Source: Persicitalea sp038235275
GTDB lineage: Bacteria > Bacteroidota > Bacteroidia > Cytophagales > Spirosomataceae
Assembly (NCBI GenBank): GCA_038235275.1
Contig: JBBSUC010000003.1
Span: 62,001 to 126,000, forward strand
Direction: 5' to 3'
Length of the DNA stretch: 64,000 bases
The notes beneath the pieces are model-generated. The model was not told where the DNA came from, did no database searches, and worked only from the letters and a program-made list of their open reading frames with translations. Made by a program: the position numbers and the translations under genes. Below are positions 17,136 through 26,976 of this stretch, piece by piece (the stretch's first letter is position 1; each line of letters starts with the position of its first letter).

Positions 17136-19235
17136 CTATATCTTCCCCTTCCCGCTATCCAAAAACGCTGCAAAATGCTCGGGGTTCAAATCATAGTTGA
17201 TCGGAGCGACCAGTAAATTCCCTTCGCCGTTCACCAGGCAGTAGTACGGTTGAGCGTTGTTGTTGTATTTCCTGATTTGCAGGTCGGCGTTCTGAGCGCC
17301 GATGGTTTTCTTAACCCGCTGGTCGTAGGGCGAGGTGTACCACGCACTTTCGGGAAGTTCGGTCTTATCGTCCACGTAAAGCGCAACGATCACGTAGTCG
17401 TCGCGGAGCCGCTGCAGCACCGCCGGGTCGGACCACACGCGGGCTTCCATTTCGCGGCAGTTGACGCAGCCGTGGCCCGTGAAGTCGATAAAGACGGGCT
17501 TGTTCACTTTTTTGGAATAAGCCAGCGCCTGCTCGTAGTCGAAAAATCCTTCCAAATCATGCGGCAGGTCGAAGAGCTCGGCGTACTTGGGTATTTCGGT
17601 CAGCGTGGACACGGGGCCGATGGCCGCCTGACGGCGGCTGAGGTCGAAGTCGTGCGTAGCCTGCGGCGGCAGATAACCCGCCAAGGCTTTCAGCGGCGCG
17701 CCCCACATTCCCGGCACCATATAGACGACGAAGGCGAAGGTTACAATAGCCAGCAGAATGCGCGGGACGCTGACGATCTCGGTGGGTGAGTCGTGCGGCG
17801 TGCGGATTTTCCCTAATAAGTAAGCGCCCAACATCGCAAAAATCACGATCCAGAACGCCAAATACACTTCCCGGTCCAGCAGTCGCCAGTGATAAACCTG
17901 GTCGGCGATGCTGAGGAATTTAAGGGCCAAAGCCAGTTCCAGAAAACCCAAAACGACCTTCACCGTATTGAGCCAGCCGCCCGACTTGGGCAGACTTTTG
18001 AGCCACTGCGGAAAGAGCGCGAACAGCGTAAACGGAATGGCAAAGGCCGACGAAAACGCCACCATGCCCACGATGGGCTTCACCACCTCACCGCCCGCCG
18101 AGGCTACCAGCAGACTTCCAACGATCGGTCCCGTGCAGGAAAACGACACCAACACCAGCGTGAAGGCCATAAAGAACACGCCCAACAATCCGCCCTGATC
18201 GGCTTTCTCGTCCATTTTATTGACAAAAGCACTCGGCAGCACAATTTCGAACAAGCCTAGAAAAGACAACCCGAACAAGAAAAATATCGCAAAAAACAGC
18301 AGGTTCGGCAGCCAGTGGGTACTTAGGAAATTGGCGAAAGCCGGGCCGTTTAGCCGCGAGACGACAGTGCCGATGAGCGTGTATATCAGGACAATAGATA
18401 ACCCGTAAATCAATGCCTTCGTCTTCCCGTCTTTTTGTTTAGTAAAAAAACTGACCGTCATCGGGATAATAGGGAACACGCAGGGTGTCAGCAAGGCGAC
18501 CAAACCCGCCAGAAAAGCGGCTACGGCGAAGGTCCATAGGGAGGCGTCGTCAGTCGAAGAAGATTCATTTCCCGCGTAGAGGGCGGGCTTGGCCGCCGCG
18601 ACGGCCGTGCCGGACGAGGTATCGGAATGGACGGTAGAGTCGATGAGCGATTCCTGCACGGCCTCCGCAAAAGTCTCGTTGGTGGCAGGAGAAGTAGTCG
18701 TTTCTGTCGGAGTGGTTTTCGCCGAGGCCTCCTCTTTCGGTTCGTCTTTTTTCGCCGCCGGGGCCACTTTCAGGCCCGTGAAGGTGAAATCATTATTTCC
18801 CAGTACACACAAGCCTGTTACGTGGGAGCAAGTTTGGTAGGTGGCGGCGGCTTTGATCGTCGGATTTTCCTGTAAAATCTTCACCGTCTGATGAAACTCG
18901 CCTTTGCCTTCAAAGTAGGTCACATCACCCTGCCAGACCTCCTCGAATTTTTTCTTTGGCTTTATAGGTTTCAGCTTGCCGACCTTTTCAAACGAGGCAT
19001 TGGGTGTCAGCGTAATCTCCGTCAGCATCGGCCCCAGGTCGGCGTCGAAATCAGACGAGTACATATACCAACCCGGATCGATGGTGGCTTTGAAAACCAA
19101 GTCCACCGTTTCGCCTACTTTTACTTCTTTCTTGGAAAAAGTATGCGTCCAGGTAGCGTGGCGCTGGATTTGCGCTAAGGCGAGGTGGCTTAGTAGCAGA
19201 AAAGCCGCACCGAAGGCGGCGGTCATTTTGTTCAT
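17136..19235 (-). CDS. dsbD: Thiol:disulfide interchange protein DsbD family
   Basis: 699 residues. After a signal peptide comes a DsbD-alpha-like periplasmic domain (about 25-150), an acidic Thr/Pro-rich linker, a polytopic electron-transfer domain (from about 230, with LTPCVFPIIPMTVSFFTKQ and SCTGPIVGSLL carrying the redox cysteines), and a C-terminal thioredoxin-like domain with GHGCVNCREME (Cys590/Cys593). It moves electrons from cytosolic thioredoxin to periplasmic thiol pathways. Likely its own unit: the gap to the upstream phosphatase gene is 129 nt. Confidence 0.93.
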   Translation of the reverse strand: MNKMTAAFGAAFLLLSHLALAQIQRHATWTHTFSKKEVKVGETVDLVFKATIDPGWYMYSSDFDADLGPMLTEITLTPNASFEKVGKLKPIKPKKKFEEVWQGDVTYFEGKGEFHQTVKILQENPTIKAAATYQTCSHVTGLCVLGNNDFTFTGLKVAPAAKKDEPKEEASAKTTPTETTTSPATNETFAEAVQESLIDSTVHSDTSSGTAVAAAKPALYAGNESSSTDDASLWTFAVAAFLAGLVALLTPCVFPIIPMTVSFFTKQKDGKTKALIYGLSIVLIYTLIGTVVSRLNGPAFANFLSTHWLPNLLFFAIFFLFGLSFLGLFEIVLPSAFVNKMDEKADQGGLLGVFFMAFTLVLVSFSCTGPIVGSLLVASAGGEVVKPIVGMVAFSSAFAIPFTLFALFPQWLKSLPKSGGWLNTVKVVLGFLELALALKFLSIADQVYHWRLLDREVYLAFWIVIFAMLGAYLLGKIRTPHDSPTEIVSVPRILLAIVTFAFVVYMVPGMWGAPLKALAGYLPPQATHDFDLSRRQAAIGPVSTLTEIPKYAELFDLPHDLEGFFDYEQALAYSKKVNKPVFIDFTGHGCVNCREMEARVWSDPAVLQRLRDDYVIVALYVDDKTELPESAWYTSPYDQRVKKTIGAQNADLQIRKYNNNAQPYYCLVNGEGNLLVAPINYDLNPEHFAAFLDSGKGKI

Positions 19236-19364
19236 GCGGCAGAGCGTTGTTTCAAGCTAACGCAAAAATACGCCGCTTCCTTACGAAACCGCGCGTTTTG
19301 CTCAGACTAGGAAACAAATTAAGCCCGGAAAGATTCGTTTCTTACGTTCCCAAGTACACTGGGC

Positions 19365-20189
19365 TCAGTTCACGATTTCCAATTCCGCTACGACTGGCAG
19401 GTGATCCGAGGCATATTTCTCGTCGATGACCCTGGTGTTCGACACCTTGACGCTACCCGTTGGCTTGTACATGATGAAGTCGATGGTGCGGTTGGGGTTA
19501 ACAATCGGTATGGTCGGGGCGCAGTCGTCGCGGCAGGTTCGCGTGAAATGCTGATCGAACAGATCGATGACGGAACTACCTTTCAGGGCGTTGAAATCGC
19601 CCCCTAGAACCATCGGTAGCTCGGATTTTTCAAAATGACCGATCAGGACCCTGGCTTGCGACAGGCGGTTGCCTTCTTTCAAATCCAGGTGCGTGCTGGC
19701 AAAAATTATTTTTTTATTGCCAGGCAACTGCACGGTGATGGAGGCTACGGCCCGGTCTTCGCCGCCCAGCGTGGGGTCACGCGGCAGCAGATAGCCCGCC
19801 GAGTCCAGGATGGGATGCTTCGACAAAACCGCGATGCCGTACTCGCCGCCTTGGTAGTCCAGCGCTTTCATGAAAAACGACTTCATACCCGTCAGCCAGG
19901 CCAGCTCGCGGGCCTGATTCAGCTTCTTGCCGGAACGTTCGGTGTAAATGTCCACTTCCTGCAAAGCCACCAGATCGGGTTTTTCCTGATTGATGACCCG
20001 CGCGATGGCTGCCACGTCGATCTTTACCTTCTCGGAGGGCGGGTTGGCATGGTGGATGTTATAGGTCATTACTTTGAACGTCCCCTTCGCCGCCGGATGA
20101 TTGCCATTGCCACTTCCCGGCAGACTGCTGTTTTTGTGGCAGGCCGCCAGCAGCAGCATTAAGCTCAGGCCAAATACCCAGTATTTCAT
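19365..20189 (-). CDS. Endonuclease/exonuclease/phosphatase (EEP) family lipoprotein
   Basis: 274 residues from the ATG at 20189 (MKYWVFGLSLMLLLAACHKN), which gives a clean lipoprotein signal (LLAAC). An earlier ATG at 20228, overlapping the upstream stop by 4 nt, adds a basic extension and is the alternative. EEP landmarks are VMTYNIHH, LVALQEVD, VLGGDFNAL and the final YASDHLPVVAEL. The fold hydrolyses phosphodiesters or phosphomonoesters (DNase, sphingomyelinase, inositol-phosphatase relatives). It is the last gene of SusC-SusD-phosphoesterase-EEP, so a surface or periplasmic role on a phosphate ester is inferred. Confidence 0.86.
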   Translation of the reverse strand: MKYWVFGLSLMLLLAACHKNSSLPGSGNGNHPAAKGTFKVMTYNIHHANPPSEKVKIDVAAIARVINQEKPDLVALQEVDIYTERSGKKLNQARELAWLTGMKSFFMKALDYQGGEYGIAVLSKHPILDSAGYLLPRDPTLGGEDRAVASITVQLPGNKKIIFASTHLDLKEGNRLSQARVLIGHFEKSELPMVLGGDFNALKGSSVIDLFDQHFTRTCRDDCAPTIPIVNPNRTIDFIMYKPTGSVKVSNTRVIDEKYASDHLPVVAELEIVN

Positions 20190-20224
20190 TCTTCCGATCC
20201 CCAATTTTTTTTTGGAAAATAACC

Positions 20225-21445
20225 TCATGATTGTTTTGAACGATTTTTGCGGGGAATATTGAATTGGCCGACCACTTCCCCGTCGTCGCGGATCATTTTT
20301 AAGTTCAATTCCTTCTGATTGGCGTGGAGTTTCGTGAGCGTTCTCGCCCCTTCCAGCGGCCCGCCCCCGATCGCGATGGGGTAATTGTGGTCTTTGTTGG
20401 GTTCGTGGGTCATGTAGCGGTGGGTGTGGCCCGAAATCTGTAGGTCGATGTTTGCTTTATTGAGAATCGGCCCGAATACCTCGCGGCAGTGCAGGGTGCC
20501 GTGCCAGTCGCCGGAATGGTAGGGTGAGATATGAATCAGCAGAACCCGGAAAGGCGCTTTTTTGAACGCCTCACTGGCTATTTCTTTTTCCAGCCAGCGG
20601 GCCTGCTTTTCGCGGTAGCGATCAAACGCCACCAAGCCGCCGTATTCCACGGCGTCGTCGGTTTTGTCCTCGCCCGAGTCCAGCACCAGGAAATGCACCG
20701 GTCCGCGCACGAACGAGAAATAGTACTTGTCGTCGGGGTAGGCGTAATAGTCCGGAATGTGCCGCGAGAAACTACCCCGGCATTCGTGGTTGCCCTGGGT
20801 GAGCAAGAAGGGTACTTCGCTGCCAAATATATCCACGCAGGGTTGAAGCAGGTGATTCACCATCTGCTGTTCGCTACTGACCCAGTCGAAGCAATCGCCG
20901 TTAAAGACCACGAAGTCGTAATCCTTTTTATTTCCCGTGTAGCCGTGGCGGTAAAGGAGCTGCGGAATAATCTGGGGACGGTCGTGAATGTCGTTGAAAA
21001 TGACCACCTTAATTTCCTCTTCGTTTTCGGCGGGCGTCGCGAACGAGAGCATCGGGCCGGAAATGGTTTCGCCGAATTGCACCGTAGAGTTTCTGTAGCC
21101 CGTAATCTCGGTCGAGATGATCCGGTACTTGTGGACGGTACCGTGTTTCAGATTATCCAGCGTGATTTTATTGACGCGGTTATTGGCTTGGATCAGGCCG
21201 TTGTTGTAGCCGAAGCCCCGCTTATTGGTGGAATTCCGGTCGCCGTATTCCACCCAACTGAAACAGTTGCGGCTGGTAATCCATTGGATAGTCACCTCGC
21301 GGCTGCTCAGATTCTGCAAATACGAATCGACCACAAATTCGTGGTTTTCGGCGTTGGGCGCGGCCATCGCTCCCGCTGTCGGGAGCATGCTCAACGCGCC
21401 CATACCCGCCATCTTTTCGAGAAAAGCTCTTCGGTCTTTTAGCAT
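20225..21445 (-). CDS. Tat-exported calcineurin-like metallophosphoesterase
   Basis: 406 residues. The N-terminus DRRAFLEKMAGMGAL is a twin-arginine type signal. An FN3-like segment (about 35-135, QNLSSREVTIQWITSRN) recalls purple acid phosphatases. The metal-binding motifs follow in order: VIFNDIHDR (D-x-H), FVVFNGDCFDW, LTQGNHECRG, LLIHISPYH and ISGHTHRY. It starts 15 nt after SusD and precedes the EEP gene, so it probably acts in the periplasm on phosphate esters delivered by the SusCD pair. Substrate unknown. Confidence 0.9.
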   Translation of the reverse strand: MLKDRRAFLEKMAGMGALSMLPTAGAMAAPNAENHEFVVDSYLQNLSSREVTIQWITSRNCFSWVEYGDRNSTNKRGFGYNNGLIQANNRVNKITLDNLKHGTVHKYRIISTEITGYRNSTVQFGETISGPMLSFATPAENEEEIKVVIFNDIHDRPQIIPQLLYRHGYTGNKKDYDFVVFNGDCFDWVSSEQQMVNHLLQPCVDIFGSEVPFLLTQGNHECRGSFSRHIPDYYAYPDDKYYFSFVRGPVHFLVLDSGEDKTDDAVEYGGLVAFDRYREKQARWLEKEIASEAFKKAPFRVLLIHISPYHSGDWHGTLHCREVFGPILNKANIDLQISGHTHRYMTHEPNKDHNYPIAIGGGPLEGARTLTKLHANQKELNLKMIRDDGEVVGQFNIPRKNRSKQS

Positions 21446-21460
21446 GGAAATGAAAGATTT

Positions 21461-23185
21461 TTACCAGTTAGGATTCTGTTTGAGCTGAGGATTCAGCAAG
21501 AGTTCCTGCTTCGCAATGGGATACAGGTAATCACGGCTTTCGTCAAATTTCTTCTTGATATGGCCATTGACCACAATGTTACCGCCTTTTGCGCCGTTTT
21601 CGAGAATAATCTCACTGCCCAATTTCAGGAGTTGCGCACCTTTGACGGCCGGTTTGGCACCTTCGTAAATTACCAGATCCACGGTGCCGTTCTTGTCCAA
21701 ATCGAAACTACCCGTGCCGGGAAAGTACATGCCCTTGAACTGCCGGGTGAGCAATTGGCCTTCTTTCCAGCGAATGATGTCGTCCCAGCGGAGGAAGTTC
21801 TCCATCACCAGTTCAATTCTGCGTTCCCGGCGAATTTCCAAAGTCACCCCGGTATTGCTGCCCGAAAGATGGGTGTATTCGTTAGCCAGATAGGGGTCTG
21901 GATTAGCGTTGGCCTTGTCCATATTCAGCGGCGGCATTCCCACCCGGGCGCGAATGGGCGTAATCGATCGATCCAGATCGGCCTGCGTGAGGGTGCCGCG
22001 TTCCACTTTGGCCTCGGCGTAATTAAGCAGCACTTCGGCGTAGCGTAACACGGGCATATCGGTGATGTCCTTGTTGAAAGTATCCCACTTGGGTTCCGAC
22101 ACGAATTTGATGAGCTGATAGCCCGTGACCGTGGCCCCAAATTCGGGAACCAGGGTGTTAGTTTCCCCAATCCGGGTATAACCGGGCGTGCGGATGGTCT
22201 GCTTCAGACGCGGGTCGCGGTTCTGCACTTCTGAGTAAAATTGCAGGGTATCGTAGCCTGGTCGGTCGGTGAAGCGGGTGCCATCGGCCATCAGGTAGCT
22301 GTTGACGAGCGTTTTGCTGAGGCCCGGCTTGCCGTAGGAGGCAGTCATGGTGTAGTAGTTGAGGTTGTGGTACACTTGCAACTCATCGCTGAAAGCCCGC
22401 GCCAGAATCACCTCTTCGGGAATGGCATTGTCGGCAGCAAATAGTTTTTGGTAGGCCGTCGAGGGTGTAGCCGTGTAAATTCGATAGCCGCTTTTATTCA
22501 TCAACTCGTCGGAGGCGGCGATGGAGGCATCCAGAAACTTGTCGGCGTTGGGCAGATTGAACTCGGGATGGTACTTGCGGAAAGTACCCTCGTAGAGGGC
22601 CAGCCGCGATTTCAACGCCAGAGCGGTCCACTTGGTTACGGTATTTATCTGCCGCGAAGCGTCGAGGTTGGCAATGGCGTTGTCGATGTCCGCCATCACC
22701 GAATCCATAATCATTGTGCGCGGGTCGCGCGGGGCGGTCAGTAGTTGCTCGTCGGTGGATTCGATGGCTTGCGAGTACCAGGGTACGTCACCGAAGCGTC
22801 TTACTTTTTCAAAATAAAAGTAAGCGCGGAAGAAGCGGGCCAGGCCATTGTACTTTTTCACGGCTTTTTTGTCGGAACACTTGCCCGAGTTGGCCAGGAA
22901 GTAATTGATATTGCGAAGCTCCGACCAACTCCAGCCGCCACCCGAGGTAGGCACGATGCGGGTTCCCTGAATCTCGTCCCGCAGACTGCTTTTGACCACG
23001 TTGTCGGCGTCTTCGTTATAGACTTCCTCCGCCGAGGGCAGCATATTGTAGAACGAGTTGGTGTACAACAGCAGGTCGTTTTCCGTATTGAAGAATGTTT
23101 CGGGCGCAATGGCGTCCAAGGGCAGTCGATCCAGGTCACAGGAAACCAGGCCGATGGCTAAAAGGATGGAAAATATCTTTTTCAT
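21461..23185 (-). CDS. SusD/RagB-type outer-membrane lipoprotein
   Basis: 574 residues with a lipoprotein signal (MKKIFSILLAIGLVSC, Cys16). RagB/SusD features are the N-terminal LDAIAPETFFNTENDLLLYTNSFYNML, the TPR-like ARFFRAYFYFEKVRRFGDVPWY, and a C-terminal LEIRRERRIELVMENFLRWDDIIRWK. It caps its SusC partner, encoded 21 nt upstream, and binds the ligand at the cell surface. The ligand is probably the same phosphate-containing molecule attacked by the two downstream hydrolases (inference). Confidence 0.95.
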   Translation of the reverse strand: MKKIFSILLAIGLVSCDLDRLPLDAIAPETFFNTENDLLLYTNSFYNMLPSAEEVYNEDADNVVKSSLRDEIQGTRIVPTSGGGWSWSELRNINYFLANSGKCSDKKAVKKYNGLARFFRAYFYFEKVRRFGDVPWYSQAIESTDEQLLTAPRDPRTMIMDSVMADIDNAIANLDASRQINTVTKWTALALKSRLALYEGTFRKYHPEFNLPNADKFLDASIAASDELMNKSGYRIYTATPSTAYQKLFAADNAIPEEVILARAFSDELQVYHNLNYYTMTASYGKPGLSKTLVNSYLMADGTRFTDRPGYDTLQFYSEVQNRDPRLKQTIRTPGYTRIGETNTLVPEFGATVTGYQLIKFVSEPKWDTFNKDITDMPVLRYAEVLLNYAEAKVERGTLTQADLDRSITPIRARVGMPPLNMDKANANPDPYLANEYTHLSGSNTGVTLEIRRERRIELVMENFLRWDDIIRWKEGQLLTRQFKGMYFPGTGSFDLDKNGTVDLVIYEGAKPAVKGAQLLKLGSEIILENGAKGGNIVVNGHIKKKFDESRDYLYPIAKQELLLNPQLKQNPNW

Positions 23186-23206
23186 GTCTTTGCTGGTTGT
23201 GTAAAA

Positions 23207-26200
23207 TCAGAAATTAATGCTCAATCCCGCTGAATAGGTCTTCGACAACGGATAGGTACGCCCGTTGGTAAAATCCCCGTCGAGCTGCTCGGGATCGATG
23301 TATTTGGTGCGGAACGATGTAGAGGTCAGCATATTCTCGCCGCTCAGGTAAATCCGGGCGCGGGGAATTCGTACTCGCTTAGTAAGGGCCTCCGGCAGGG
23401 TATAGCCCAGAACGACGTTCTTCAGGCGCAGGTAGCCCACGTTCTGTAGGTAGCGGTCGTTCTCGACGTTCAGACTGCCACCGCCGTTGAGGGCCGTGTA
23501 GCCGCGCAGCAGGGGAAAGTAAGCGTCCTTGTTCTCGGGCGTCCAGACGTCAGCCTCGAAGTCGCGGGGAATGAACGAGTAGTAGGGACGGGAGTAAGGG
23601 CCCCAGAACTTGTCGGCGTTCGCGCCGGGGTACCAACTGCGGCGCAGGATTCCCTGCACCAGGGCCGAGAAGTCGAAGCCGTTCCAGTTTGCCCCCAGGT
23701 TGAGACCGTACCGGAAGCGCGGCGTCGTGTTACCGATGATCCGCAGGTCGCCGTGGTCGTCCAGGGTGTTGGCACCTTCCGAAATCTTGCCGTCTCCGTT
23801 CAGGTCGATAAACTTAACATCGCCCGCCTGTAGACGACTCCAGTCGCCGGGGGCACTTAGCCGCCGCTTGTTCACGAGGCTTTGGTCCACGACGTACTCC
23901 TGGGCTTCCTGATCGGATTGGAACAGCCCCGCCACGCTGTACCCCCAGATTTCGCCGATACGCTGACCCACGTATCGATTCGACAGAATCTTGTTTGGGT
24001 TGTCGTACTTGGTGATCTTGGAGGTGTAGTCCGAGAGGATAAAGGTGGCATTGTACCCGAACGGCTTGCCCGCCAGTTTGCGCTGGTCTTTCCAGGATAG
24101 GGAAAGTTCGAAACCGTTCGTTTGCAAATCCCCGGCATTTTCGGTGGGCACGGACGCTCCGTACACACCCGGCAGCACCTTGCCCGGAATGAGCATATCG
24201 GTGGTCTTCCTGATGTAGGCATCGAAGGAGAGGCTCAGGCGGTTTTTCAGGAAATCCGCATCCAGACCAATGTTGGAAGTCGTAGCTTTTTCCCAGGTCA
24301 GGCCGGGCGTGATGGGCCGCGGGCTGCCCACGTACTGTAGTTTTTGGCCGCCCTCGATCCAACTGGACTGGCTGGTGGGCATGGTAGCAATGTAGGGGTA
24401 GAAGCTGGACGAACTGGAATTGGGCGGAAGCTGATTGCCTAGTGTACCGTAGGATACTCGGATCTTCAGATTGCCGACCACGTTTTTGAGCGGCTCGAAG
24501 AAGTTCTCCTCGCTTATTCGCCAGCCGGCTGACACCGAGGGGAAAAAGCCGTAACGCCGGCCTGCCCCGAAGCGGGAGGTACCATCGTAACGCCCGTTGA
24601 CCTCGAACAAGTACTTGCCTTCGTAGTCGTAATTCACCCGAAAAAAGGCACCGAACAGCGCATACTCGTAGGAATCACCGTCGGACAATTGCTCGCCCGT
24701 ACCCAGGTTCAAATCGTTCAGACTTTCGGACAACAGGTTTTTTCGCGCCCCGAACAGCCGTTGGTGCCGCTTGGTTTCGGAGTTGATTCCGGCGGTCAGG
24801 CCGGTGTAATGCTTGCCAAAGGTTTTGTTGAACGACGTGAACACGTTGGTCACGTGCATGGGATCGAACCAGAATGTCTTCTTCAACTGATCCGTGTTGT
24901 AGTTGGGGACGGGGGCCAGAATACCGGGCTGGATCGAATACTGCGCCACCGCCGAGCGGTACTGGTCGTCGGCGATATAGAACGAGAACGAGTGATTGGC
25001 CACCAGATTCCAGTTTTTGGTAAAATCGATCGTCACCGTGTTGATGGTCGTGAGTTCGTGGACTTTTTTGTAGCCCCCGGCGGTTCCGTCGAGCAGGTTG
25101 GCAAAAAGTCCATCGCCGATGGAGTAGTTGTTTTTCAGCGTATTGTAGGTAGCCGTTCCGTCAGGATTGCGGGGCGCATAGGCGGGTAGCGCGTGTACCG
25201 TAATCGCTACGAAGTTGGCATTAGCGCCACCTTCCCGGCCCTGGTAGCCATACTTCGAATCGAAGTATTGGGTATTATTGCTCACTTTCAGCCAAGGCAG
25301 AATCTGGGCATTCACCTTGGTGCGCATGGTGTACGAGGTGAACTTGTCCCGGTTGATTTTCATGATCCCTTCTTTCTCGAAGACCGAACCCGACAGGAAA
25401 TAGTTTACCTTGTCCGTGCCGCCGGACACGTTCAGATTGTGCTGGCGCGTAGGCTGGTTTTCGTAGAACAGCGTGTTCCACCAGTCGTAGTTGCCGTAGT
25501 AATTGTAAATATCCTTGCCGTTGACGTTCTTGACTACGGTCCAGGGGCGATCAGAGTTTTCGGTCTTGTCGTAGCGCCGGGCTTCCAGCTCCTGGTAATC
25601 TTCCTCGGAGTAGCGGGTGTAGGTATTGCCCGTCGCGCGCTTAAAGGCCTCGTCGTTCAATCGCACCTGGTCGTAGCCCGTAGTCATGAAATCGGTACTC
25701 ACCGTGGGAGTACCCCAGCCGAAGTTGTTGCTGTAATTGATGGAGGTCTTGCCACTCTTGGCGGTTTTGGTCGTCACCAAAATGACCCCGAAAGCACCCC
25801 GCGCACCGTAAATAGCCGAGGCGGCGGCGTCTTTCAACACCGAAACCGACTCCACATCGTTGGGGTTGATGCGGTTGATGTCGCCCGGTATACCGTCGAT
25901 CAGCACCAGCGGACTGCCGCCGTTGATGGAAGTTTCGCCCCGGATGTTCAGGCTGCCACCCGCGCCCGGCTGGCCGGTGCCAAAGGTAATGTTCAGGTTG
26001 GGAACCATGCCCTGCAAAATCTGAGTCATGTTGTTGAGCGGGCGGTTTTCCAAATCCCGCGCCTGCACCTGGCTCACGGCCCCGGTCAGGTTAACCCTTT
26101 TCTGCGTGCCGTAACCCACTACCACTACCTCGTTCAGCGTCTTGTTGTCCACGGCAAGCGATAGATCGATCCGGCTACGGTTGCCCACGGTCACTTCCTG

Positions 26201-26806
26201 GGAAAGGTAGCCCACAAAACTGAATACCAACACCGCTTCGGCGTTGGGTACCCGGATTTCGTAAGCTCCGTTTTGGTCGGTGGTGGTGCCGGTGGACGTC
26301 CCGCGCAGTACCACGCTCACCCCCGGCAACGGACTTTGGTCTTCCTGGGCCAGGATAGCGCCTTTGATTAAAATATCCTCGGGTGCGGCCAGCGCCTGGG
26401 GTTCGATCTTGGGAGTCGGAGCGGTAGTTTCCTGCCTAACGGTTTTGGCGTTGGATAAAATAATCTGCCGATTCACCACCGAATAGTCAATCCCGTGCGG
26501 ATGCAGCAGACCATCGAGTACCTCTGACAATTTGGTTTCCCTGACGTTCAGACTCACCCGCTCCTGTAGCGATACTTTGCTGCTGTACACGAACTTGATC
26601 TGCGTTTCCTTCTGGATTTGTTCCAAAGCACTCTTAATCGTCACGTCGGACACGCGCACGGAAACTTCCCGGTCCAGGATGGCCTGCGCCGAACCGTCCG
26701 TGGCGTAGCTCACGGTGGCTACAAGGGCCGAAATTATCCATTGTAATACCCCTATTCGCATGTATAGGCGCCAGCGGCGCGGCTTGTTTACTACAGATTT
26801 TTGCAT
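23207..26806 (-). CDS. SusC/RagA-type TonB-linked transporter with N-terminal STN signalling domain
   Basis: 1199 residues. Signal or anchor segment, then a secretin/TonB short N-terminal (STN) domain at about 45-115 (SDVTIKSALEQIQKETQIKFVYS to YSVVNRQIILS), a CarboxypepD_reg-like domain (about 148-230) and the SusC plug with VVVVGYGTQKRVNLTGAVSQV and VLKDAAASAIYGARGAFGVILVTTK. The barrel ends KTYSAGLSINF. The STN domain normally touches a FecR anti-sigma protein, and a FecR and ECF sigma gene lie just upstream. So this receptor should also sense its ligand and switch on the locus. Confidence 0.96.
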   Translation of the reverse strand: MQKSVVNKPRRWRLYMRIGVLQWIISALVATVSYATDGSAQAILDREVSVRVSDVTIKSALEQIQKETQIKFVYSSKVSLQERVSLNVRETKLSEVLDGLLHPHGIDYSVVNRQIILSNAKTVRQETTAPTPKIEPQALAAPEDILIKGAILAQEDQSPLPGVSVVLRGTSTGTTTDQNGAYEIRVPNAEAVLVFSFVGYLSQEVTVGNRSRIDLSLAVDNKTLNEVVVVGYGTQKRVNLTGAVSQVQARDLENRPLNNMTQILQGMVPNLNITFGTGQPGAGGSLNIRGETSINGGSPLVLIDGIPGDINRINPNDVESVSVLKDAAASAIYGARGAFGVILVTTKTAKSGKTSINYSNNFGWGTPTVSTDFMTTGYDQVRLNDEAFKRATGNTYTRYSEEDYQELEARRYDKTENSDRPWTVVKNVNGKDIYNYYGNYDWWNTLFYENQPTRQHNLNVSGGTDKVNYFLSGSVFEKEGIMKINRDKFTSYTMRTKVNAQILPWLKVSNNTQYFDSKYGYQGREGGANANFVAITVHALPAYAPRNPDGTATYNTLKNNYSIGDGLFANLLDGTAGGYKKVHELTTINTVTIDFTKNWNLVANHSFSFYIADDQYRSAVAQYSIQPGILAPVPNYNTDQLKKTFWFDPMHVTNVFTSFNKTFGKHYTGLTAGINSETKRHQRLFGARKNLLSESLNDLNLGTGEQLSDGDSYEYALFGAFFRVNYDYEGKYLFEVNGRYDGTSRFGAGRRYGFFPSVSAGWRISEENFFEPLKNVVGNLKIRVSYGTLGNQLPPNSSSSSFYPYIATMPTSQSSWIEGGQKLQYVGSPRPITPGLTWEKATTSNIGLDADFLKNRLSLSFDAYIRKTTDMLIPGKVLPGVYGASVPTENAGDLQTNGFELSLSWKDQRKLAGKPFGYNATFILSDYTSKITKYDNPNKILSNRYVGQRIGEIWGYSVAGLFQSDQEAQEYVVDQSLVNKRRLSAPGDWSRLQAGDVKFIDLNGDGKISEGANTLDDHGDLRIIGNTTPRFRYGLNLGANWNGFDFSALVQGILRRSWYPGANADKFWGPYSRPYYSFIPRDFEADVWTPENKDAYFPLLRGYTALNGGGSLNVENDRYLQNVGYLRLKNVVLGYTLPEALTKRVRIPRARIYLSGENMLTSTSFRTKYIDPEQLDGDFTNGRTYPLSKTYSAGLSINF

Positions 26807-26889
26807 AGCTTTGATTGTTTACTAGTTGAGCAAGACTGGTGGATTTTTTCCTGGCGGCTTGGTGGAACGAAGTTGCAGGAAGTTTTTGA

Positions 26890-26918
26890 AGCCCGGAGGT
26901 GGTGGAACACTTCCGGCT
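26890..26918. terminator. GC-rich hairpin between fecR-like gene and susC
   Basis: AGCCCGGAGGTG and CACTTCCGGCT form a stem with one bulge and a G-T pair, followed on the plus strand by TTTTTT. The flanking genes both read on the minus strand, where the hairpin is preceded by an A-run and lacks a U-tract. It may act as a partial attenuator or mRNA stability element between anti-sigma and transporter. Confidence 0.4.
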
Positions 26919-26976
26919 TTTTTGTAGAAAAGATTCTAGTTCATTGGCGTTCAGGTTTGGAGGGTTTAGGAATAAC

